Part shown: in pieces, positions 57,252-64,000 of the stretch
Layout of the letters: every line of letters starts with the position of its first letter
Numbering within the stretch: position 1 is the first letter of the stretch
DNA from: Pantoea sp. Ap-967
GTDB taxonomy: Bacteria > Pseudomonadota > Gammaproteobacteria > Pseudomonadales > Pseudomonadaceae
NCBI RefSeq assembly: GCF_011752565.1
Contig: NZ_VWXK01000026.1
Span: 1 to 64,000 of the forward strand
Length of the DNA: 64,000 bases
Direction of reading: 5' to 3'
Notes under the pieces: model-generated
Databases searched by the model: none
Told to the model about the DNA's origin: nothing
Seen by the model: the letters and a program-made list of their open reading frames with translations, nothing else
Made by a program: the position numbers and the translations under genes

Positions 57252-58187
57252 ATGAAAATCAAGAACTTGCCTAAAAATCTAAAAGCTGGCGGCACGATTT
57301 TACCGCACGCCTTAAATCATCACATTTTACCGTTGCCAGACGGAGTACATCGTATAAATGACACCTGCATCGAACTCGAGACATATTCAAATCTCACAAG
57401 AAGCGGCAGCGCTATGTTCATTGGATTATCGGCATTACTATCACTGATATTTCTTGTAGTTGTCGCAATTTTTGTCAGCACCGACAGCAAAGTCCTACTG
57501 ATAGCTCTAGCATGGTCACCGCTTACTCCCTGTATTGCCTTAGCCATGTATTTTGCAAGCGGCGCTCATCGCTGTCGCGGCGCTTATATCCGTATAAACC
57601 GAATCACCCGAAAACTATATTTCATATATCCAAACAACCAAAAACACATGCACATCATCGACTGGGACAAAATAGAGGCTATGGCTGGGTTCATCCCGAT
57701 AGTTTCATCTTACGGCTATAGCTCCCGCCACCCACTTTACCTCTTCGCCATTGACTATCGCATGAGCCCTCCCACTGAAATATGCGCTGCCTGTGGGAAC
57801 CTTAGCGCGCTAGATAATGGGCGCTCCGCTCGTGCCCTCTGGGAATACTTACAACGCTTTATGAGTGACGGAATACAAAACCTACCCCTACCGCCAAAGC
57901 GTGCCAAGAAGCTAAGTCGACTCGACTCCACAATTCAACCTTATAGGGAATGGGTAAAAGACATTCAAGAAAACCACTCAAAGACTCGGGCCTGGCTGTG
58001 GTCACCACTAACTATACCCCTAGCAATTTTTCTACTGCTTTTTTACACATACCCGAATAGCGTCGAAGCATGGATTCAATACAACGTACCCTACGTTAAA
58101 TTCCCTCATGAAAACGACGTACTCTGCGGCTTCGCTGAAAAACGCAAGCCCGTGATACGAGTAAATGGCGTAAAGATTGACAATTAG
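57252..58187 (+). CDS. DUF6708-like membrane protein B, paralogue of the preceding gene
   Basis: 311 residues, about 60% identical by eye to protein A across the whole length and with the same three membrane segments. Blocks such as DGVHRIND, RSGSA, YFASGAHR, TRKLYFI and the C-terminal CGFAEKRKPVIRVNGVK are kept. The helices and the LNHHILP region differ most, a pattern expected if the pair protects against related but different toxins. AT-rich like its partner. Confidence 0.75.
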   Translation: MKIKNLPKNLKAGGTILPHALNHHILPLPDGVHRINDTCIELETYSNLTRSGSAMFIGLSALLSLIFLVVVAIFVSTDSKVLLIALAWSPLTPCIALAMYFASGAHRCRGAYIRINRITRKLYFIYPNNQKHMHIIDWDKIEAMAGFIPIVSSYGYSSRHPLYLFAIDYRMSPPTEICAACGNLSALDNGRSARALWEYLQRFMSDGIQNLPLPPKRAKKLSRLDSTIQPYREWVKDIQENHSKTRAWLWSPLTIPLAIFLLLFYTYPNSVEAWIQYNVPYVKFPHENDVLCGFAEKRKPVIRVNGVKIDN

Positions 58188-58295
58188 ATACCGCCCCACC
58201 TTTAAATATCATCAACTCAATAACTGAACTCCAAGTTTCCCGACCAACTCACAACCAATCAAACCAACCTCTCATAACATTAGGTAACTCTTAAC
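58188..58295. other. Short AT-rich gap before tssL
   Basis: 108 bp, AT-rich, no gene seen. It marks the right edge of the low-GC segment; composition returns to normal inside tssL. Confidence 0.5.
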
Positions 58296-59105
58296 ATGCC
58301 ATCCAACACACTACTCCCAAAACTTACAAAACACGCAGAAAAACATAACGCCTCACCCTCCTCCACTTCAACCACTCGCTTCCTCCTGCAACTTGCACCG
58401 GGCGACCCCGACTTCGACCTGCGCACCGGCTTCATGAACCCAATGTGCAATGCCGCCCTGTCACTGCTTGGGCTAGCCCTTCGCTTGGAAACACTCGACG
58501 ACATCGACGATCTCGAAGAGCTCTATCGCGTGGTCTCTATCCAGATAACCAACATCCTCGCGGAAATGGCCCAGCTTCCCTATGAGCCTTTACAGGTATC
58601 GGCCTTTTCCTACGCGCTGTGCCTGTACTTGGACGAAGCCGTCATGGACCGGCCTTGGGGCAAAGTTTCAGTTTGGAGCCACATGCCGCTGCTGAGTGAG
58701 TTTCACGACGACGCCTTGGGTGGTGAAAAATTTTTTGTAATCCTGGAACGCATGAAACAGGAACCCGCGCGTTTCGTGGACGTGCTGGAATTCATGTATC
58801 TGGTGCTGTGCATGGGCTTGAAAGGCAAGTATGCCGTCGTCCCCGGGGGGGATAAAACACTTGAAGCCCACATCGCTGAACTGCGCACGCTTATCAGCAA
58901 ACAGCGCGGGCCACTTCCTGAGCTGTTTCCCGATGCGCTGAGCAACGTTGCGCCTCGCAACTTCCGCATGCGCCGCCACTGGCCGTGGTGGAGCCCATTG
59001 GTGCTAGCTACCGGCATGATCACAGGCATGTATGCCTACTACAGCTACCGATTGCGCCTTGTCACCGCCGAAGTGCTGGATTCACTCAACCTGATCTTGC
59101 AGTAG
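58296..59105 (+). CDS. tssL: T6SS membrane-complex protein TssL (DotU/IcmH family)
   Basis: 269 residues. The cytoplasmic hook domain has NPMCNAALSLLGLALRLE, then FSYALCLYLDEAVMDRPWG (the conserved CxxDE-type region) and EFMYLVLCMGLKGKYAV. A single C-terminal membrane helix lies at about 232-252 (WSPLVLATGMITGMYAYYS). TssL works with TssM and TssJ to anchor the T6SS. The gene looks intact, but tssM here is broken and tssJ is absent, so it is an orphan unless another T6SS in the genome uses it. Confidence 0.9.
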   Translation: MPSNTLLPKLTKHAEKHNASPSSTSTTRFLLQLAPGDPDFDLRTGFMNPMCNAALSLLGLALRLETLDDIDDLEELYRVVSIQITNILAEMAQLPYEPLQVSAFSYALCLYLDEAVMDRPWGKVSVWSHMPLLSEFHDDALGGEKFFVILERMKQEPARFVDVLEFMYLVLCMGLKGKYAVVPGGDKTLEAHIAELRTLISKQRGPLPELFPDALSNVAPRNFRMRRHWPWWSPLVLATGMITGMYAYYSYRLRLVTAEVLDSLNLILQ

Positions 59106-59123
59106 TCACGTTCTGGAGCCTCA

Positions 59124-59300
59124 ATGAACCCCATCGTCCTCATCGGCCACCGCCACGACTGCCCCCTCCACGGCGCCACCACCGTCACCACCGCTGCCGC
59201 CCACCTGCTCATCGAAGGCAGCCCTGCCGCGCGGGTGGGCGATACCACCAGCCACGGGGGCACGCTGGTCGAAGGCGACGCGAGTTGGCTGGTGGCGTGA
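59124..59300 (+). CDS. Very short PAAR-motif protein
   Basis: 58 residues, from an ATG at 59124, 18 bp after tssL. It opens PIVLIGHRHDCPLHGATTV and ends ARVGDTTSHGGTLVEGDASW. These match the first and last parts of the roughly 90-residue PAAR spike-tip proteins, while the middle repeat (with its own CG motif) is missing. PAAR proteins sharpen the VgrG spike and carry effectors. It may be an internally deleted copy. Confidence 0.7.
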   Translation: MNPIVLIGHRHDCPLHGATTVTTAAAHLLIEGSPAARVGDTTSHGGTLVEGDASWLVA

Positions 59301-59369
59301 TCCGGCGCACTCACGGGGCGCCCAAGCGGTGTACAGTAACCCCCACAACAATTCCCAAGGAGCCCGCCC

Positions 59370-60518
59370 ATGACCGTGACGCTGTCCCCCCTGCAGATCG
59401 ACTGCGCCTTCGATTCCGGCAATATCCGGGTACTGGATGCCAGCAACCCGGCGCAGGTGCACCTGGCCATTCGCCCGGACACCCACAGCGGCCACTTCCA
59501 GTGGTTCCACTTCAAGGTCAGCGGCCTCACGCCGGGCCAGGTCCATCGCTTCAGCCTGGACAACGCCAGCGAGTCTTCCTACAAGAACGCCTGGAGCGGT
59601 TACAACGCGGTGGCCTCCTACGACCAGCAGCGCTGGTTCCGGGTGCCGAGCCAGTTCGACGGCAAGGCGCTGGCGTTCGAGGTCAAGGCCGAGCAGGAGC
59701 AGATCTGGCTCGCCTACTTCGAGCCCTACCCGCGTGCGCGCCACAACCAGCTGATCGAGCGGGCCCAGCAGTTGCCGGGCGTCGAGTTGCTGGCCCATGG
59801 GCGCAGTGTGCAAGGGCGGGACATTCCGCTGCTGCGCGCAGGCGACGGCGCTGCGGGCAAACGCAAGCTGTGGCTGATTGCCCAGCAGCACCCGGGCGAG
59901 CACATGGCCGAATGGTTCATGGAGGGGGTGATCGACCGCCTGCAGGCCAATGATGCGACCGTGCAGAAGCTGCTGGAAAAAGCCGACCTGTACCTGATTC
60001 CGAACATGAACCCCGACGGTGCCTTCCTCGGCCACCTGCGCACCAACTTCAAGGGCAAGGACCTGAACCGGGCTTGGCAGGATGCGAGTGTGGAGCTGAG
60101 CCCTGAGGTGTTCTTCGCCCAGGCGCAGATGAAGCAGTACGGGGTGGATGCCTTTATCGATGTGCATGGGGATGAGGAGATCCCCCATGTGTTCACCGCA
60201 GCCTGCGAGGGGAACCCAGGGTACACGCCACGGCTGGCAAAGCTTGAGGAGCAATTTCGCAGCACCTTGTGCAGCGTGACCCGGGATTTCCAGACGGTGC
60301 ACGGGTACACCCGGGATGAACCGGGGCAGGCCAATACCACGTTGGCGTGCAATGCGGTGGGCATGGCGTATGACTGCCTGTCGCTGACGTTGGAGATGCC
60401 GTTCAAGGACCACGACGATGCACCGGAGCCGGTGGCTGGATGGTCGGGGGCAAGGTCCAAGGCCTTGGCGGGGGCGGTGTTGGAGACGCTGTTGAAGATG
60501 GTTGACGATTTGCGCTGA
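59370..60518 (+). CDS. M14-family zinc carboxypeptidase (cytosolic carboxypeptidase type)
   Basis: 382 residues: an N-terminal beta domain of about 125 residues (HFQWFHFKVSGLTPGQVHRF) followed by the M14 catalytic domain. Zinc ligands H174 and E177 (QQHPGEHMAEW) and H266 (DVHGDEE), substrate-binding NPDGAFLGHLR and DLNRAW, catalytic E342 (LTLEMPFKD). This layout is that of AGBL/CCP-like bacterial enzymes, which trim C-terminal residues from peptides; the bacterial substrate is unknown. Not related to the T6SS genes as far as can be seen. Confidence 0.92.
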   Translation: MTVTLSPLQIDCAFDSGNIRVLDASNPAQVHLAIRPDTHSGHFQWFHFKVSGLTPGQVHRFSLDNASESSYKNAWSGYNAVASYDQQRWFRVPSQFDGKALAFEVKAEQEQIWLAYFEPYPRARHNQLIERAQQLPGVELLAHGRSVQGRDIPLLRAGDGAAGKRKLWLIAQQHPGEHMAEWFMEGVIDRLQANDATVQKLLEKADLYLIPNMNPDGAFLGHLRTNFKGKDLNRAWQDASVELSPEVFFAQAQMKQYGVDAFIDVHGDEEIPHVFTAACEGNPGYTPRLAKLEEQFRSTLCSVTRDFQTVHGYTRDEPGQANTTLACNAVGMAYDCLSLTLEMPFKDHDDAPEPVAGWSGARSKALAGAVLETLLKMVDDLR

Positions 60519-60525
60519 GCAAGTT

Positions 60526-60625
60526 CGGCCCCTTCGCGGGCAAGCCCGCTCCCACAGGTACCGCACTGGCCTTGAGCCTAGCGGACAACCTGTAGGCGCG
60601 GGCTTGCCCCGCGAAAGGGCCGGAG
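60526..60625. repeat. Inverted pair of REP elements, family A
   Basis: GGCCCCTTCGCGGGCAAGCC at about 60528 and its inverted partner ending at about 60625 (GGGCTTGCCCCGCGAAAGGG), with CACAGGT/ACCTGT between. It fills the gap between the convergent carboxypeptidase and spore-coat-U genes. Confidence 0.85.
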
Positions 60626-60638
60626 CAGGACTGCGCGC

Positions 60639-61607
60639 TCAGAACGCCACATCAAGAATCACATTGTCGAGATAGCTACCGGCCGGAGGCGTGGTCTGGT
60701 CGGTATAAACCTTCGCGTTGTAGTTGAACACCTGGCTCCCGGTCCCCGTGCCGTTGCCGGGGTTCACGTCGGCATCGCTGCTGGAACGCCGGGCGGTGGT
60801 CAGCGAGCCCCAGCGCACGGTGCCGGCGCTCTTGAAGATGTCATAGGCCAGGAAGTTGCCGGCCGATGACTTCATGCGCCGGCGCCCGCTGGAAACGTTC
60901 TCGCCATCATTCAAACCCACCGTGTAGGCGCTACCCTTGGTGCACGACAGGCTCACGCTCTGGCTCACCGTACCAAACCCGGCCACCACGGGCGCGCTGG
61001 CGAAATTGATGTTGGGTGTAGTGATCTGGCAATCGTTGCTCACGGTCAGGGTCACGACCAGCGTCTGCGTGCCTGAGCCAATATCACGCCCAAGGCAGAT
61101 GGCGCCAATACCGATGCCGGAGCAATAATTCCAGTTCCAGAGCACGGTCAAGGTTTCCTGGTACACCCCAGCGGCGACGTTACTGCCAACCACCGTGCGC
61201 ATGTACAAAGGCACGGCCTTGGGTGAGGTGCCGTTGAGCAGGCCGAGCAGGTCGAGAATGCCGTTGCGGGCAAAGTCGAATGCCACGCCCCGGGTGATCG
61301 GGTAACTGGTGGTGCTGTCGGCATACAGCGTGTAAGCGATCACGTCACCGGTTGGGCCAACCAGGCCGCCGCTGCTGCTACCGGTGATGGTGGCGTAGAA
61401 ATGGTCGGTGGAACTGAGCAAGCTCAACAGCGAGCCGGTGCATTGCAGCCCCGCGTTGGTCGTCGAGGCCGTCTGCGCGGTGGTGCGTACCAGGGTCGAG
61501 TTGACCGTGCCGAACCCTGCAGGCAGGGTTGCCACCGACGAACACAGGGCCCACGCCGAGCCGGCCGGCAGAAGCAGCAGTAGCAATGCATACAGCAGCC
61601 TTTTCAT
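60639..61607 (-). CDS. Spore coat protein U domain pilus/adhesin protein
   Basis: 322 residues. A signal peptide (RLLYALLLLLLPAGSAWA, about 1-20) precedes two SCPU domains, each opening with a Cys and the pattern FGTV (LPAGFGTVNSTLVRTT; VVAGFGTVSQSVSLSC). SCPU proteins are exported subunits of archaic/sigma chaperone-usher pili involved in biofilm formation. The ATG overlaps the usher stop by four bases. Last gene of the operon in view. Confidence 0.9.
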   Translation of the reverse strand: MKRLLYALLLLLLPAGSAWALCSSVATLPAGFGTVNSTLVRTTAQTASTTNAGLQCTGSLLSLLSSTDHFYATITGSSSGGLVGPTGDVIAYTLYADSTTSYPITRGVAFDFARNGILDLLGLLNGTSPKAVPLYMRTVVGSNVAAGVYQETLTVLWNWNYCSGIGIGAICLGRDIGSGTQTLVVTLTVSNDCQITTPNINFASAPVVAGFGTVSQSVSLSCTKGSAYTVGLNDGENVSSGRRRMKSSAGNFLAYDIFKSAGTVRWGSLTTARRSSSDADVNPGNGTGTGSQVFNYNAKVYTDQTTPPAGSYLDNVILDVAF

Positions 61608-63997
61608 CGGCACACCAGCGGGCCGATCAGCGGCACCGTGCCTTGCGTGTCGGGCAGCTCGAACTCGACCGTGCATGGCCCTGCGCCCTCCACCGTCACC
61701 TGCAGGTGGTTGCGCGGCGACAGGTTCTCCAGGTACACCAGGCCGTCCCAGCCCACCACCGCCTGGCCGCCACTTTCCTGGTGCACGACCGTGCTGCCCA
61801 GTTTCAGCGGCTGCTGGTTGGCATCGACCAGCTCGATGCTCGCCGCCAGCACGCGCTTGAGGGGGAATTCCAGCAGGTAGCCGCTGCCACGGCGCACCGC
61901 CACTCGCTGCTCCACTTGCGCGGCCAGCACATCGGGCGGCAGGTTCATCGGGTCGATCTCGTATTTGCCCCGGTAGTAGCCGCTGCTGTAGGGCACCAGC
62001 AAGTGGCCGCTGCGATCGGTGTGGCCGATTTCCTGGTTTTCATAGCGCACCGGCACATCGGCGTAACCGCCGGTGCTGACCACCACGAAGGCGTCGTCGA
62101 TACGGTTGGCGGCGTAGACGCCCGAATCCATCCACACCAGCGAGCCACTGGCATCGGCCCAGCGGGTCATCTCGCCGCTGCTGCCATACACGCCAGCCTG
62201 CAGCTGCACCGACTGCAGGCGCCAGGTGACGTCGGCCTGGCGGTAGGCATCACGGTCGCTGCCGCTGGCGTAACCGAGGTTGTAGCCAACGCCACCGCCC
62301 ACCGGCACGGCGCGGCTGTAGTTCACCCGCTGCAGGCTCTCGCCGTCCTTGCTGCGCTCGGTGCTGACCGCCAAGGTGCTGCCGAAGTCGAACGGAATCA
62401 CCACCTGCGCCTGCACCGCCCAGTTGCTGTCACCCACCTCGCGGTTGGCCGACAGGTACAGGCTGCTGTTGCCCCACAGCGGCTTGCTCCAGCTCAGGTT
62501 GATCAGCCGGGTGCGCGTGCCGTCCCCGGCGCGCACATCGAAGTAACCGGCGCCAAGGCTGCCGTACCGGTTGAGGTTCAGGCTGACGGTCACCTGCTCG
62601 CTACGCTGGCTCAGCTGGATATCGGGGGTGTCGACGCGGGTCAGGTCGGCGTAGTCGCCATGGCGCTGCAGGCGCTGGTAGCTGAAGCCGATGCGCTGGC
62701 TGTTGTACTGGTAGCCCAGGGCAACCTGATGGCCCTTGTCACCGTCGAACTGGCTTTGCGCCAAGGCCGCGTTGAGCACCCCGAAGGTGCCCAGGCGCAT
62801 GTTGCCGCCCAGCCCGCCCAGCAGCAGCGACTCAGCGGTTTCAACGTGGGTTTCCAGGGTGAAGGTGTCGCTGAGGCCATGGCGCAGGCTGGCGGTGGCG
62901 ACGCCTGGGCCATAGCCGAAATCCTTCACCCCGTAGTCACGGCGCAGGCTACCGGCAGCCACCGAGTAGTCCGACAGGCCTTTTTGCAGCAGGCTGCTGG
63001 TGACATAGAACGGCAAGGTGGTGGACACCTGCCGGCCAAGGGCGTCGGTGGTTACCACCACCGCTTCGCCGGCGCCGTTGATGAAGGGCACATTGGTCAG
63101 GGTGTAGGGGCCGGGCTGCAGTTCCGAGGTGCTGGCCTTGTAGCCATTGATGAACAGGTCCAGCGAAGTCGGCACCGCCGCCTCGCCGGCAAAGGCCGGC
63201 AGCGGGTAAGTCACAAGGTCGGGGCGTGCGCCGAAGTCGCGCGACAGTTGCAGGCCGCCGACCCGGACCGAGCTGGTCCAGGGCAAGGCGCCGGTCACGA
63301 AGTCGCCCGCCTCAAAGGTCAGCAGGCGTTGCTCGTCGGTGAAGCGCCAGGTGGTGTCGTAGCGCAGGAAGCCTTGCCGGTTGGTGTCGTTCTGCGCGGC
63401 ATTGAAGCTTTGCCGCCACTGGCCGGTGCTGCTGAACGTGCCCCAGCTGTCGAACAGGCGCAGCTCGTTCCAGGCCGCCAGGTAGGTGCCGCCGTCGTCG
63501 GTGTCGTTGAGGTAGATGTCATAGTTGAGCAAGGCACCGAAACTGCTGCGCGCCTCGCTCGGCGGATACAGGTTGCGATCGCCCAGTTGCTGGTCCGGCA
63601 GCCAGGCCGGCGGCACCTGCAGCATCAAGCGCTGGTTCTGGCTGTCGTAATCGGCGTGCAGGCCGCTGATGTCCTCCAGCGCCACCTCGCCCTGGGGTTC
63701 GCCGGGCAGGTGAATGCCAGCGGCACGCAGCACGTCGCTGTCCAGGTACAGCCGCCCAGTGCGCTGCTGCACCGGCACCAATTCAGCCCTGGGCACCTGG
63801 TTCACCAACAGGTCGAGGTACAGGGTGGCATCGGCCACGGCGGCGGCTTCGGTGGGCGGTGGCGGCAGGTCGTCGGCCACGGCCAGGCAGGGGGCGATCA
63901 TCGCCAGCCCCATGCACCAGCGGCACGGCACCTGCCATAGCCTTTTCACACCCGGATTCCGACCATTGCCGGGGCCTCCCTGGTCCCTGACGCTCAT
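61604..63997 (-). CDS. Outer-membrane usher protein (FimD/PapC-like)
   Basis: 797 residues. A signal peptide ends near CLAVADD. Next come the periplasmic N-terminal domain (YLDLLVNQVPRAELVPV), the 24-strand barrel with the usher signature AFAGEAAVPTSLDLFINGYK and plug region, and C-terminal domains. It secretes and assembles pilin subunits brought by a periplasmic chaperone. The start at 63997 follows directly on a TGA (64000-63998), presumably the chaperone gene's stop just outside the window. A GTG at 63949 would give a more compact signal peptide and is a reasonable alternative. Confidence 0.92.
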   Translation of the reverse strand: MSVRDQGGPGNGRNPGVKRLWQVPCRWCMGLAMIAPCLAVADDLPPPPTEAAAVADATLYLDLLVNQVPRAELVPVQQRTGRLYLDSDVLRAAGIHLPGEPQGEVALEDISGLHADYDSQNQRLMLQVPPAWLPDQQLGDRNLYPPSEARSSFGALLNYDIYLNDTDDGGTYLAAWNELRLFDSWGTFSSTGQWRQSFNAAQNDTNRQGFLRYDTTWRFTDEQRLLTFEAGDFVTGALPWTSSVRVGGLQLSRDFGARPDLVTYPLPAFAGEAAVPTSLDLFINGYKASTSELQPGPYTLTNVPFINGAGEAVVVTTDALGRQVSTTLPFYVTSSLLQKGLSDYSVAAGSLRRDYGVKDFGYGPGVATASLRHGLSDTFTLETHVETAESLLLGGLGGNMRLGTFGVLNAALAQSQFDGDKGHQVALGYQYNSQRIGFSYQRLQRHGDYADLTRVDTPDIQLSQRSEQVTVSLNLNRYGSLGAGYFDVRAGDGTRTRLINLSWSKPLWGNSSLYLSANREVGDSNWAVQAQVVIPFDFGSTLAVSTERSKDGESLQRVNYSRAVPVGGGVGYNLGYASGSDRDAYRQADVTWRLQSVQLQAGVYGSSGEMTRWADASGSLVWMDSGVYAANRIDDAFVVVSTGGYADVPVRYENQEIGHTDRSGHLLVPYSSGYYRGKYEIDPMNLPPDVLAAQVEQRVAVRRGSGYLLEFPLKRVLAASIELVDANQQPLKLGSTVVHQESGGQAVVGWDGLVYLENLSPRNHLQVTVEGAGPCTVEFELPDTQGTVPLIGPLVCR

Positions 63998-64000
63998 TCA

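Noticed and set aside
58280..58504. A minus-strand frame at the tssL start
   Set aside because: Antisense to tssL and without a ribosome-binding site or family match.

Overview
The window comes from a fluorescent Pseudomonas, most likely of the P. putida group. The evidence is high-GC coding DNA, two families of Pseudomonas REP palindromes (core of family A GGAGCGGGCTTGCCCCGCGA; family B with GGAGCGAGC and GCTCGCGA), a PrrF small RNA, and gene order I recall from P. putida chromosomes: pyrimidine catabolism, glycogen/trehalose genes, liu genes, then a type VI secretion (T6SS) locus. Species assignment is inference from memory, not from a search.

Left part (1-9.1 kb): a TSUP permease gene, an orphan Rhs-core gene on a lower-GC insert, nudC, a dienoyl-CoA isomerase-like gene, a RibD/DHFR-like gene, a lipocalin lipoprotein and RNase Z. 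Pyrimidine block (6.3-14.8 kb): carbamoylase and NCS1 transporter on the minus strand, divergent from hydantoinase, preT and preA on the plus strand. It is followed by a TetR regulator co-transcribed with a VOC protein. Together these genes can import a pyrimidine or hydantoin, reduce it, open the ring and remove the carbamoyl group.

Carbon-storage block (14.8-40.8 kb): gnd-zwf-GH15 on the minus strand, then glgA-treZ-malQ-treY, a DUF2934 gene and glgX on the plus strand, facing glgE-treS/maltokinase-glgB on the minus strand. TreS, maltokinase, GlgE and GlgB form the maltose-1-phosphate route to alpha-glucan. GlgX, MalQ, TreY and TreZ recycle glucan to trehalose. No glgC or glgP is present in the window. 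An orphan autotransporter-type barrel gene sits between the two arms.

Leucine block (41-48.5 kb): an acyl-CoA synthetase gene divergent from liuABCD, with two LiuR-type palindromes exactly 50 bp apart between them. liuE and liuR are not in the window. A 65-bp perfect inverted repeat lies downstream. Next come a divergent pair, an S24-type repressor that appears to have lost its catalytic dyad and a DUF6124-like gene, and then a PrrF sRNA with a clear Fur box and promoter.

Right part (50.2-64 kb): a small protein joining a sigma-70 region 4-like segment, a FecR-type N-terminal domain and a membrane helix. It is followed by the ruins of a T6SS locus: tssM (internally deleted, frameshifted and 5'-truncated), a 5'-truncated VasX-like effector with an A-run frameshift near its 3' end, two tandem DUF6708-like membrane genes (candidate immunity proteins), tssL and a very short PAAR gene. 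All sheath, tube, baseplate and ClpV genes are absent here. The window ends with an M14 carboxypeptidase and the usher and spore-coat-U genes of a chaperone-usher operon that continues beyond the right edge.
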